Source: Brevundimonas sp.
GTDB taxonomy: Bacteria > Pseudomonadota > Alphaproteobacteria > Caulobacterales > Caulobacteraceae
Direction of reading: 5' to 3'
Length of the DNA stretch: 64,000 nt
Assembly (NCBI RefSeq): GCF_030704825.1
Contig: NZ_JAUYNX010000039.1
Span: forward strand, 1-64,000
Each line of letters starts with the position of its first letter. Position 1 is the first letter of the stretch. This document shows, piece after piece, positions 16,549 through 23,824 of this stretch. Under the pieces are notes generated by a model that saw only the letters and a list, made by a program, of their open reading frames with translations, had not been told where the DNA came from and made no database searches. The position numbers were made by a program, and so were the translations under genes.

Positions 16549-18204
16549 ATGCGCCGCACCCTTCTTCTCGCCGTCCTGCTCGGATCCGCCGCATGGAGCG
16601 CCCAGGCCCAGGAACTGCTGATCCGCGGCGGGACGATCTACACCGGGGTGGCCGAACAGCCGACGGCCGAGGTGGTCCTGGTCCAGGACGGGCGGATCGC
16701 CTATGTGGGCCCGGCCTCGGGCGTGCCGGACGTCGATTACGCCGAGACCCTCGATCTCGAGGGCGCGACGATGTTCCCCGGCTTCACCGACGGACACGCC
16801 CACCTTGACGGCATCGGCTGGCGCGAGTTGACGCTGAACCTCGAGGGCTCCGTCTCGGTCGCCGATGCGATGGCCCGGCTTTCAGCCTGGGCGCGGACGC
16901 ATCCCCAGGGTCCCGTCGTCGGTCGCGGCTGGATCGAGACGCGCTGGCCCGAGGCGCGCTTTCTGACCGCCGCCGACCTCGACGCAGCCGCCCCGGGCCG
17001 GATCGTGCTGCTGGGCCGGGCCGACGGCCACGCGGTGGTCGCCTCGACCGCCGCCCTCGCCGCGGCGGGGATCGACGCCTCGACCGTCGCGCCTTCCGGC
17101 GGGGAAATCCTCAGGGGCCCCGACGGCCAGCCGACCGGCCTGCTGGTCGACGCCGCTGAACAGCTTGTGGCGGGCCTCATGCCCCAGGCCAATCCCGAGG
17201 CCCTGCGCGACGCCTACCGCGCCGGCTTCCGCGTCGAGGCCGCCTACGGCTGGACCGGGGTGCATTTCATGAGCGCCCCATGGAAGGACGTTCCGCTGCT
17301 GGAGGCCATGGCCGAGGCGGGCGAGGCGCCCCTGCGCATCTACAACAGCGTCACGCCCGACGGCGCGGCCGAACTGATCGCCGGGGGCCCGCGCAGCGTC
17401 GCGGACGGCCGGATCATCACCCGGGCGATCAAATACTATGCCGACGGGGCGCTCGGCTCGCGCGGCGCCGCCCTGTTCGAGCCCTATGCCGACCGGCCCG
17501 ACACCACCGGCCTGATGCAGATCACGGAACAGGAGATCGTGCCCCTGTACCAGGCGGCCTTGCGCGGCGGCATCCAGGTCGCCACCCACGCCATCGGCGA
17601 TCGCGGCAACGCCTCGGTGGCGGAGTGGTACCAGCAGGCCTTGGCCGGGGTTGGGCCCGGGGACCGGCCGAACGGCGCGGACGTGCGCTGGCGGATCGAG
17701 CACGCCCAGATCCTGCGACCCGCCGACTATCACTGGTTCCGGGACCTGCCGATCATCGCCTCGATGCAGCCCAGCCACGCCATCGGCGACCTGCATTTCG
17801 CCCCGGCCCGCCTGGGCGACGCACGGCTGGACGGGGCCTACGCCTGGCATAGCCTGGTCGATCTCGGCGTCATCGTGGTCGGCGGCTCCGACGCCCCGGT
17901 CGAGCGGGGCGCGCCCCTGATCGAATTCTACGCGGCCGTCGCCCGCGCCGATCTGGAAGGCTTCCAGGGCCCCGACTGGCGCCCCGGCGAGGCGGTGGAC
18001 CGCGCGACGGCCCTGAAGATGTTCACCCTCTGGCCCGCCTACGCCAGCTTCCGGGAGGCCGAGCTGGGCACCATCGAGGTCGGCAAGCGGGCTGACTTCA
18101 CCGCCTTCTCGGTCGACCTGATGACGGCGCCGGCCGCCGACATTCCCAAGGGCCACGCCACCCTGACCATCGTCGACGGCGTGGTCGTCTACCGCGCCGA
18201 CTGA
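16549..18204 (+). CDS. Exported amidohydrolase (YtcJ-like, amidohydrolase 3 family)
   Basis: A 551-residue metal-dependent hydrolase with a signal peptide (MRRTLLLAVLLGSAAWSAQA), so periplasmic or extracellular. Metal-binding motifs of the family are present: DGHAHLDG after strand 1, THAIGDRG, EHAQILRP and GSDAPVERG. The N- and C-terminal beta sandwich is given by LIRGGTIYTGV and IEVGKRADF. Members hydrolyse amides or carbamates of aromatic or cyclic substrates; the substrate here is unknown. It is a monocistronic plus-strand gene followed by tRNA-Gly. Confidence 0.92.
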   Translation: MRRTLLLAVLLGSAAWSAQAQELLIRGGTIYTGVAEQPTAEVVLVQDGRIAYVGPASGVPDVDYAETLDLEGATMFPGFTDGHAHLDGIGWRELTLNLEGSVSVADAMARLSAWARTHPQGPVVGRGWIETRWPEARFLTAADLDAAAPGRIVLLGRADGHAVVASTAALAAAGIDASTVAPSGGEILRGPDGQPTGLLVDAAEQLVAGLMPQANPEALRDAYRAGFRVEAAYGWTGVHFMSAPWKDVPLLEAMAEAGEAPLRIYNSVTPDGAAELIAGGPRSVADGRIITRAIKYYADGALGSRGAALFEPYADRPDTTGLMQITEQEIVPLYQAALRGGIQVATHAIGDRGNASVAEWYQQALAGVGPGDRPNGADVRWRIEHAQILRPADYHWFRDLPIIASMQPSHAIGDLHFAPARLGDARLDGAYAWHSLVDLGVIVVGGSDAPVERGAPLIEFYAAVARADLEGFQGPDWRPGEAVDRATALKMFTLWPAYASFREAELGTIEVGKRADFTAFSVDLMTAPAADIPKGHATLTIVDGVVVYRAD

Positions 18205-18266
18205 GCCCGGCGGCGGGTCGCGCCTTGATGCGTCCCGCCGTTGGCCCTAAGGGTTCGTCCGGCTCC

Positions 18267-18340
18267 GCGGGCGTGATGTAGTGGTAGCCTGAAAGCTTCC
18301 CAAGCTTTTCGTGCGGGTTCGATTCCCGCCGCCCGCTCCA
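18267..18340 (+). tRNA. tRNA-Gly, anticodon CCC
   Basis: A 74-nt cloverleaf. The acceptor arms GCGGGCG (18267-18273) and CGCCCGC (18330-18336) pair, followed by discriminator T and an encoded CCA (18338-18340). The D-loop TAGTGGTA, the anticodon loop TTCCCAA (anticodon CCC) on stem GAAAGC/GCTTTT-like arms, and the T-arm GCGGGTTCGATTCCCGC are all present. It reads GGG codons, frequent in a GC-rich genome. It ends 10 nt before the stop of the convergent TraB-domain gene. Confidence 0.95.
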
Positions 18341-18350
18341 AGCCGCCGCC

Positions 18351-19325
18351 CTATTCGCGGGTGACGGTCACCCCCCGGGCCTCGAGGATTTCCTGGACGC
18401 TGTCTTCCCCGGCCAGGTGGGCCGCGCCGACGGCGATGAAGACCGTCCCCGAACCTTCCAGCAGGGTCTGGATCTGACCGGCCCAGTCGGTGTTCCGCTG
18501 GACCAGCAGGGCCTGATAGAGGGCCTGGGATTCCTCGCGCATTTCGTCGACCGAGATTTCCTCCAGAGTGGCCACGTCGCCGGCGGCCCAGGCGTCGACC
18601 ATCCGGTCCAGTTCGACGGTGGCGTCCTCCCAGGCTTCCAGCATGGCGCGCAGGAAGGCCAGTTGCTCGGCCTCGGGCATGCCGGCCAGGATGCCGATCT
18701 GTTTGTCGATGGTCTCCAGGCCATGCACCGGCCTGTCCCCGGCGCGGGCCTTGAGGATTTGCTCGACGCCGGACTGGGGATCGTAGCCGGCCTTGACCAG
18801 GGGCGCGACCGACAGGGTCAGGGCGGCGAACCACGGGCGGAACAGGTTCAGCCGGGCCGCGGGCAGGCCCGCGGCCGTCGCCGCGGCGTTCAGGTCGGCC
18901 ATCTCGGCCTCGGTCAACAGGCTGGACAGGGGCCGGTCGGGCGACAGGCCGTGCTGCTGGATCAGGGGGATGATCGCCGTCTGGTCGTCGGGGTTGGATA
19001 TCTCGAACCAGATCTGGTCGGCGCTGTCGAAGGCGGCGTCGACCCGGGCGGAGCCCCAGGCGGTGGTCGGGCGCAGCACATGGACCGTGCCGAACAGATA
19101 GAGGGTCGAATCGGCGTCGCGAACCACCCACAGGGCCGGACCCTGGCCCTGGGCCGGGGGGACGACACGCCCGGCGGGGCCGGGGGCCGGAACGGCTTCG
19201 GCCGCCTGGGCGAAGGCCTCGACGGGCTGCAGGGCCATGGCGGCGGCGAGGGTCAGGCCGAGCGCCGCGGCGAGGGCGGAACGGCCGGCGGCGGCGAGCG
19301 TCCTGAGCAGTCGGGAGGAGGTCAC
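18351..19325 (-). CDS. TraB/GumN-domain protein, exported
   Basis: A 324-residue protein from the GTG at 19325, which has AAGGA seven bases upstream. An ATG further upstream would overlap the XRE gene, so I reject it. After a signal/anchor segment (ALAAALGLTLAAAMALQPV), residues ~55-320 carry the TraB/GumN domain: WVVRDADSTLYLFGTVHVL with the GTxH motif, then WFEIS and a C-terminal VFIAVGAAHLAGED. The fold resembles a metalloprotease-like family (ChaN/TIKI), but bacterial activity is not established. It is the third gene of the membrane protein-XRE-TraB operon. Confidence 0.9.
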   Translation of the reverse strand: MTSSRLLRTLAAAGRSALAAALGLTLAAAMALQPVEAFAQAAEAVPAPGPAGRVVPPAQGQGPALWVVRDADSTLYLFGTVHVLRPTTAWGSARVDAAFDSADQIWFEISNPDDQTAIIPLIQQHGLSPDRPLSSLLTEAEMADLNAAATAAGLPAARLNLFRPWFAALTLSVAPLVKAGYDPQSGVEQILKARAGDRPVHGLETIDKQIGILAGMPEAEQLAFLRAMLEAWEDATVELDRMVDAWAAGDVATLEEISVDEMREESQALYQALLVQRNTDWAGQIQTLLEGSGTVFIAVGAAHLAGEDSVQEILEARGVTVTRE

Positions 19326-19335
19326 GTCGGGATCC

Positions 19336-19524
19336 TTACTCGGAAAAGATGGATTCGATCGACTGCCCGAACACATGGGCGATCCGGAAGGCGAGCGGCA
19401 GGGAGGGGTCGTAGCGGCCGGTCTCGAGCGCATTGACGGTCTGGCGGGAGACGCCCAGCGCCTGGGCCAGGTCGGCCTGGCTCCAGTTGCGTTCGGCGCG
19501 CAGCACCTTGAGGCGGTTGTTCAT
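19336..19524 (-). CDS. XRE-family HTH regulator (62 residues)
   Basis: A minimal Cro/C1-type helix-turn-helix protein: RLKVLRAERNWSQADLAQAL, then VSRQTVNALETGRYDPS, the common YgzD-like form consisting of little more than the DNA-binding domain. It lies 10 nt after the membrane-protein gene and 10 nt before the TraB gene. Small XRE proteins paired with a multi-spanning membrane protein form a widespread two-gene unit; the regulator probably controls its own operon (inference). Confidence 0.93.
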   Translation of the reverse strand: MNNRLKVLRAERNWSQADLAQALGVSRQTVNALETGRYDPSLPLAFRIAHVFGQSIESIFSE

Positions 19525-19534
19525 CCCGTCGCTC

Positions 19535-19981
19535 CTAGCGGTGCTTCAGCCACCAGGCGGCCCAGGCGATGCCATACCCCGCGATCTGGAACAACAGGAT
19601 GGCGTACATGCCGCCCGCGACGAGTTCCGCGGCGCTGGCGCCCGCCGCCTGCGGGGTCGAGCCGTCGTCGCGCAGGGTGAGGGTGAGCAGCAGGATCGCG
19701 CCGACGGCCATGCCGCCGGAGCCGCCCCACCACCAGGCCCATTTGTGAGCCTCGCGCGCCGCCTCGTCGATGCCGCGCCACCACCAGACGCAGGCGGCCA
19801 GGGCCGCCGCCATGGCGAGAGCCATGAGGGCCACGGTCAGAGCCAGCCCCAGCGGCCCGGGCTGGTCGCCGAGCATGGAGCCGCCAGCGCCGGCGAGGGC
19901 GCCGACGACCGTCACGCCCAGCACCATGAGGACGAAGGTTCCGAGACCGAACGGTCGTTTGGGGCGGGCCGGCAGGTTCAT
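19535..19981 (-). CDS. Four-helix membrane protein paired with XRE regulator
   Basis: A 148-residue integral membrane protein with four predicted helices (residues ~12-34, ~43-66, ~82-101 and ~120-140). A loop between helices 2 and 3 carries WWWRGIDEAAREAHKWAWWW. This resembles the membrane partner commonly encoded before a YgzD-like XRE protein. The start at MNLPARPK (19981) is chosen because GGGAAGC lies just upstream and a promoter is found at 20011-20038. No enzymatic motif is visible. Confidence 0.82.
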   Translation of the reverse strand: MNLPARPKRPFGLGTFVLMVLGVTVVGALAGAGGSMLGDQPGPLGLALTVALMALAMAAALAACVWWWRGIDEAAREAHKWAWWWGGSGGMAVGAILLLTLTLRDDGSTPQAAGASAAELVAGGMYAILLFQIAGYGIAWAAWWLKHR

Positions 19982-20010
19982 GGGGAGCTTCCCGTCGTGA
20001 TGACAAGGGT

Positions 20011-20038
20011 GTTTTACATGGTCCCGGCGGACTGTCAA
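20011..20038 (-). promoter_or_regulatory. Sigma-70-like promoter for the membrane protein-XRE-TraB operon
   Basis: On the minus strand TTGACA (plus-strand TGTCAA, 20033-20038) and TAAAAC (20011-20016) are separated by 16 bp. They lie 30 bp before the operon's first start codon. This is the closest match to consensus seen in the window. Confidence 0.55.
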
Positions 20039-20073
20039 GCAACCTTGTCTAAATGTCGGTACCCCCTGTCGCG

Positions 20074-21345
20074 CTATTCGGCGGCGACGTCGGCGGCGGG
20101 CGCGGCCAGTTCAGGACGGGAAAGGGAGCGCGGCGCCGTCTCCACCGGGGGCAGTCCGGGCAGGTCCTTGCCCTCGTGATCGACCTGGAGATCCTCGAAA
20201 CGGCGCGCCGAAACCATGACCTGGCTTTCGAGCGAGCCGACGAACTGGTTGTACTTGCCCACCGCCGTATCCAGCGCCCGGCCCACGGCGGCGGCGTGGC
20301 CGCCCATGACCGAGAGCCGTTTGTAGAGCTCCTTGCCCAGTTTCGCGACCTCCTCGGCGTTCTTCGCCTGCTCTTCCGCGCGCCAGCCGTAGGCGACGGC
20401 CTTGCACAGGGCGAACAGGGTGGTCGGGGTGGCGATAAGGACGCGGGCCTCCATGGCCTGGGTGATCAGGTCCGGCTCATGATCGAGAGCGGCGGACAGG
20501 AAGGACTCGCCCGGCACGAACATGACGACGACGTCCGGGCTGGGTTTGAACTGGTCCTGATAGGCCTTGGACGACAGCTGGCGGACGTGGGTCTTCATGC
20601 TGGCGGCGGTGCGCAGGGAGGCGGCGCGGCCCTGGGCTTCCTCATCGCCGTCGGCGGCGTCGGGGAAGGCCAACGGCACCTTGGCGTCGATCACGAACAT
20701 GCCGCCGCCCGGCATGCGGACGACGAAGTCGGGGCGTTGCTGGCGGCCCTGATCGTCGGCGGTCGAGGTCTGTTCGGTGAAGTCGAACCGGCCCGCCATG
20801 CCGGCGGCCTCGAGCACATTGCGGCAGGTCTGTTCGCCCCAGCGGCCGCGCCGCCCGGTGTTGCCCTTCAGCGCCTCGGTCAGGCGCCGCGCCTCGTCGC
20901 GGGTCGCGGTGGAGGCGGTCATCAGCAGGGCCAGCTGCTCCTTCAGCCCGCCGGTCTCCTCGTTGCGCGTCTTCTCCAGCGCCGCGACATGCTCCTGGAA
21001 CAGTTTCAGCGTGTCGGCCACGGGCTTGAGCTGGGCCTCCATGCGCTGCTGGGCCATTAATTCGCGGGTGCGGAAGGTCTCGTCGGTGCGTTTCAACAGC
21101 TCCTCGGCGACGGCGTTGGCCGCCGTGTTGGCGGTCTGGGCGGCCTGGGCGCGGAGCAGTTCGGTGGAGGTCGCCGCCTGGTCCTCGAACAGGCGCATCC
21201 GGGCCTCGGTTTCGGCATGGCGCTCGCGCAGCTCCCAGGCCCGGGTTTCGGCCGCGGCGGCGCGGCGGCGCTCCATCAGGGCCCAAGCGAGGGCGATGAC
21301 GGCGACGACCGAGGCGGCGAGAAAGGCGACGAGCGAAGCGTTCAT
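20074..21345 (-). CDS. rmuC: DNA recombination protein RmuC
   Basis: A 423-residue RmuC. It has one N-terminal membrane helix (LVAFLAASVVAVIALAWAL), a long coiled coil (~35-170, Ala/Glu/Arg-rich), and the RmuC nuclease-like core with GRRGRWGEQTCRNVLEAAGM, RPDFVVRMPGG and VIDAKVPL, then VVMFVPGE. RmuC limits DNA inversions at short repeats. The start at 21345 gives the canonical transmembrane N-terminus; a frame continues upstream through repeats and is not part of the protein. The C-terminal ~35 residues are Pro/Ala-rich. Confidence 0.93.
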   Translation of the reverse strand: MNASLVAFLAASVVAVIALAWALMERRRAAAAETRAWELRERHAETEARMRLFEDQAATSTELLRAQAAQTANTAANAVAEELLKRTDETFRTRELMAQQRMEAQLKPVADTLKLFQEHVAALEKTRNEETGGLKEQLALLMTASTATRDEARRLTEALKGNTGRRGRWGEQTCRNVLEAAGMAGRFDFTEQTSTADDQGRQQRPDFVVRMPGGGMFVIDAKVPLAFPDAADGDEEAQGRAASLRTAASMKTHVRQLSSKAYQDQFKPSPDVVVMFVPGESFLSAALDHEPDLITQAMEARVLIATPTTLFALCKAVAYGWRAEEQAKNAEEVAKLGKELYKRLSVMGGHAAAVGRALDTAVGKYNQFVGSLESQVMVSARRFEDLQVDHEGKDLPGLPPVETAPRSLSRPELAAPAADVAAE

Positions 21346-21384
21346 GCTCCGTTCCTTAGCGGGAGTCGCCGGGCGTCGCCATGG

Positions 21385-21535
21385 CGTCCAATGTCGATTT
21401 TCACCCGGGTGAAAACCAGAAAATGGAGTCCCATGCGTCCAATGCGTCCGAAGAGGCCATTTGCATCCGGGTGAAAACCGGGAAAGCAGTCCCAAGCGTC
21501 CAATGCGTCCGAAGCGTCCATTTGCGTCCCCGACT
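21385..21535 (+). repeat. Three imperfect ~51-61 bp direct repeats with internal palindrome
   Basis: Each unit starts CGTCCAATG(C/T) and includes (A/G)TCCGGGTGAAAACC-like and AGTCCCA(A/T)G blocks; unit starts are 21385, 21436 and 21497. The first unit contains TTTTCACCCGGGTGAAAA (21398-21415), and the second keeps only its right half CCGGGTGAAAA. The third unit has lost the palindrome and repeats GCGTCC instead. Confidence 0.6.
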
Positions 21536-21582
21536 GCTTTACGACGGCCCGAATGATCCTCCGCGCCGCAGCCTACACCGAC

Positions 21583-21612
21583 CCTGCGTCAGAATCGGAC
21601 GCAGGCATTTTT
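21583..21612 (+). terminator. Orphan terminator-like hairpin on plus strand
   Basis: CCTGCGTC (21583-21590) pairs with GACGCAGG (21598-21605) around a 7-nt loop, followed by CA and five Ts. It looks like a Rho-independent terminator for plus-strand transcription, yet no plus-strand gene lies between 18204 and 23206 except tRNA-Gly. Confidence 0.45.
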
Positions 21613-21619
21613 CCCTCCC

Positions 21620-21648
21620 GTCATCCTCGGGCTAGACCCGAGGATGAC
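21620..21648. repeat. Solo CCTCGGG/CCCGAGG REP-like palindrome
   Basis: GTCATCCTCGGG (21620-21631) and CCCGAGGATGAC (21637-21648) are perfect 12-bp arms around CTAGA. The same palindrome occurs as half of the composite elements at 41950 and 48206. It lies 20 bp after the recR stop and may end recR transcripts. Confidence 0.7.
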
Positions 21649-21667
21649 GGTCGTGGTGAGGCGGATC

Positions 21668-22270
21668 TCAGGCCGGCCTGCGCTGGCGCATCGCCTGGAT
21701 GATGGTGCCGTCGTCCAGCCAGTCGAGTTCGCCGCCGACCGGCACGCCGCGGGCCAGGGAGGTGATCTCGACGCCGCTCCCGGCCAGCCGTTCGGCGAGA
21801 TAGTGGGCCGTGGTCTGGCCGTCGACGGTGGCGGGCAGGGCCAGGACGACCTCCTTCGCCTCGCCGCCACGGACCCGGCCGACCAGTTCGGCCACCCTGA
21901 GGGCGTCGGGGCCGACGCCATCCAGCGCCGACAGCAGCCCGCCAAGGACATGGTATTTGCCGCGGAAGGCCCCCGAGCGCTCCATGGCCCACAGGGCCCC
22001 GGCCTCCTCGACCACGCAGATCAGGGCGTTGTCGCGGGCGCCGTCGGAGCAGATCGAACAGGGATCGCGGGTGTCAGGCGCGCCGCAGACGCTGCACGAC
22101 GTGACCTTCGCCGCCGTCTCGGCCAGCGAGGCGGCCAGAGGCACCAGCAACTGTTCGCGCTTCTTGAGCAGGGCCAGGGCCGCGCGCCGGGCCGAGCGGG
22201 GTCCCAGACCCGGCAGCCTGGCCAGGAGGGCGATCAACCGCTCGATCTCGGGTCCGGCGGAGGCGGCCAT
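21668..22270 (-). CDS. recR: Recombination mediator protein RecR
   Basis: A 200-residue RecR that works with RecO/RecF to load RecA at gaps. It has the N-terminal helix-hairpin-helix ([20 protein letters not shown]), the four-cysteine zinc finger [16 protein letters not shown] (~57-72) and the Toprim domain ([10 protein letters not shown], then [17 protein letters not shown]). The start is the ATG at 22270, which begins [12 protein letters not shown]; 1 nt separates it from the preceding DUF4440 gene. Normal length. Confidence 0.97.
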   Translation of the reverse strand: MAASAGPEIERLIALLARLPGLGPRSARRAALALLKKREQLLVPLAASLAETAAKVTSCSVCGAPDTRDPCSICSDGARDNALICVVEEAGALWAMERSGAFRGKYHVLGGLLSALDGVGPDALRVAELVGRVRGGEAKEVVLALPATVDGQTTAHYLAERLAGSGVEITSLARGVPVGGELDWLDDGTIIQAMRQRRPA

Positions 22271-22271
22271 G

Positions 22272-22715
22272 TCAGTCGGCGGCCGGGACGCGCGTGGCCT
22301 GGCCGTAGACGACCCGCCATTCGCCGTCGCGCAGAGCCCAGATGTCGATATAGCGCAGGGTCTGGCGGAAGGGCGTTCCCCCGTAGGTCCCCACCACGTC
22401 GACCGTGCCGCCCAGGGCCGCGCCGTCGGTCCAGACGTGTTCGACCGGGTCGCGCACGACGACCGGCTGCAGGTCCATTTCCGGCGCGGTGAATTCGGCG
22501 ATATGGGCGCCCTTGTCCGTGCGCGAGCCGTCGCCGCCGACCAGAACATAGTCGTCGGCGATCAGCCGCTCCAGCGCGGCGCGATCGCCCTCGATCTGGG
22601 CGCGTTCGTACTCGCGCGCCTCGCGGGCGAGATCCGGCGGGACCTGGGCGAGGGCGGCCGTCGGCGCGAACAGCAGGGCGGCGGCCATGGCGGGTCCGCG
22701 CATCGGCAGCCTCAT
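22272..22715 (-). CDS. Exported DUF4440/SnoaL-like (NTF2-fold) protein
   Basis: A 147-residue protein with a signal peptide (ending near AALAQ) and an NTF2-like cone fold: EREYE-type helix [30 protein letters not shown] and a C-terminal [23 protein letters not shown]4440 proteins include steroid-isomerase-like enzymes and binding proteins; the ligand is unknown. It is translationally coupled to ybaB upstream (TGATG overlap at 22713-22717) and lies 1 nt from recR, so it is an unusual passenger in the ybaB-recR pair. Confidence 0.88.
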   Translation of the reverse strand: MRLPMRGPAMAAALLFAPTAALAQVPPDLAREAREYERAQIEGDRAALERLIADDYVLVGGDGSRTDKGAHIAEFTAPEMDLQPVVVRDPVEHVWTDGAALGGTVDVVGTYGGTPFRQTLRYIDIWALRDGEWRVVYGQATRVPAAD

Positions 22716-23044
22716 CAGAACAGCTTGGGCATGCCGGGGATGTTCATCCCGGCCATCGGCCCGGCGGCCTCGCGCATCAGGGCGCTGTTGGCCTCGTCCA
22801 GCTTGCGCTTGGCGTCGGCGTGGGCGGCGACGATCAGGTCGGCCAGAATCTCGCCCTCGCCCGGGACCAGCAGGCTGTCGTCGATGGTCACGGCGGTGAT
22901 CTCGCCGGCGCCCTTGAGCGCGATGGCGACGAGGCCGCCGCCCGAGGTTCCGGACGCGGTGGTCTCGGCCATTTTCGCCTGGGCGTCCTGCAGCTTCTGC
23001 TGCATCGCCTGGGCCTGCTGCATGAGGGCGTTGAGATCTTTCAT
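22715..23044 (-). CDS. ybaB: YbaB/EbfC family nucleoid-associated protein
   Basis: A 109-residue DNA-binding protein. MKDLNALMQQAQAMQQKLQD is the typical N-terminal helix, followed by the Gly-rich GTSGGGLVAIALKGAGE strand segment and LLVPGEGEILADLIVAAHAD. It binds DNA as a dimer and usually sits between dnaX and recR. Here dnaX is 28 kb away (51198-53117) and an exported DUF4440 gene is placed before recR. Confidence 0.95.
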   Translation of the reverse strand: MKDLNALMQQAQAMQQKLQDAQAKMAETTASGTSGGGLVAIALKGAGEITAVTIDDSLLVPGEGEILADLIVAAHADAKRKLDEANSALMREAAGPMAGMNIPGMPKLF

Positions 23045-23159
23045 GCGCCCTAGATAGGCGGTTCCGTCCCTCGGCGCCAAGGGCGCGAACCGCCCCCGGC
23101 GACTGTATCTGTAACAGTTTGTGTTCTTATATCCTCTGGCCCTGCAATCCTTCATCCCC

Positions 23160-23186
23160 AATTAGCACTCATTGCTGTTGCTAATT
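23160..23186. promoter_or_regulatory. 8-bp perfect inverted repeat, candidate operator of the RutE-like gene
   Basis: AATTAGCA (23160-23167) and TGCTAATT (23179-23186) flank an 11-bp spacer, ending 19 bp before the nitroreductase ATG. It resembles a CIRCE half (TTAGCACTC), but the second arm lacks GAGTG and the spacing is wrong, so it is more likely a site for another dimeric repressor. Confidence 0.45.
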
Positions 23187-23205
23187 CCAGTCCGAGGGAG
23201 ACCCC

Positions 23206-23820
23206 ATGGCCTACGACGCTCTTGCGACCCGCGACGCGCCCCTGTCCGACGACGCGCTGGACCAGCTGTTCACCGGCGCCCGCACGCGCAACGGCTGGAC
23301 CGACCGCCCGGTGTCCAGCGATCTGCTGCGCCGGCTGTACGACCTGACCAAATTCGGCCCGACCGCCTTCAACGCCACGCCGGCCCGCTTCCTTTTCATC
23401 ACCTCGGCCGAGGCCAAGGCCCGGCTGGCGCCCCTGATGGCGGAGGGCAACCGGGCCAAGACGCTGCAGGCCCCGGTCAATGTCATCATCGGCCAGGACA
23501 TCGATTTCCACGAGCATCTGCCGGTGCTGTTCCCCCATGTCCCGGGCGTGAAGGACTGGTTCGCCGACGAGGCCCAACGGCGCCAGGCCGCCTTCCGCAA
23601 CGCTTCGCTGCAGGGCGGCTACTTCCTGCTGGCGGCGCGGGCCCTGGGCCTGGACGTCGGCCCGATGTCGGGCTTCGACGCGGACGGCGTGAGGGCCGAA
23701 TTCTTCGCCGGCACGGCCGTGGAGCCCAATTTCATCGTCAACCTGGGCTATGGCACGGACGAGAACCTGTTCCCCCGCTCGCCGCGCCTGGGCTTCGAGG
23801 AGGCGGCGTCGATCCTCTAG
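23206..23820 (+). CDS. Nitroreductase-family malonic semialdehyde reductase-like protein (RutE/HadB-like)
   Basis: A 204-residue FMN-dependent nitroreductase-fold protein of the RutE/YdfN group. It has the early R-x-R/N block [37 protein letters not shown] with the flavin-binding S/A-N, and [24 protein letters not shown], a hallmark of the subgroup. RutE reduces malonic semialdehyde to 3-hydroxypropionate; no other rut genes are near, so a general NAD(P)H-dependent reductase role is equally likely. Ribosome-binding site GAGGGAGA. An inverted repeat upstream may control it. It converges with divL, 4 bp apart. Confidence 0.88.
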   Translation: MAYDALATRDAPLSDDALDQLFTGARTRNGWTDRPVSSDLLRRLYDLTKFGPTAFNATPARFLFITSAEAKARLAPLMAEGNRAKTLQAPVNVIIGQDIDFHEHLPVLFPHVPGVKDWFADEAQRRQAAFRNASLQGGYFLLAARALGLDVGPMSGFDADGVRAEFFAGTAVEPNFIVNLGYGTDENLFPRSPRLGFEEAASIL

Positions 23821-23824
23821 ATCG

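Larger units (their letters stand above)
21346..21667. other. Longest gene-free gap: tandem repeats, palindrome, orphan terminator-like hairpin and REP hairpin
   Basis: This 322-bp gap between rmuC and recR, both minus strand, holds no credible gene. It has three imperfect direct repeats beginning CGTCCAATG at 21385, 21436 and 21497, a perfect 18-bp palindrome (21398-21415), a hairpin plus T-run on the plus strand (21583-21612) and a solo CCTCGGG palindrome (21620-21648). No plus-strand gene precedes the terminator-like structure, so a small plus-strand RNA is possible but unproven. Confidence 0.6.

Noticed and set aside
23160..23186. CIRCE (HrcA) element ahead of the nitroreductase
   Set aside because: The left arm TTAGCACTC matches, but the right arm lacks GAGTG and the spacer is wrong; groE/dnaK genes are absent.
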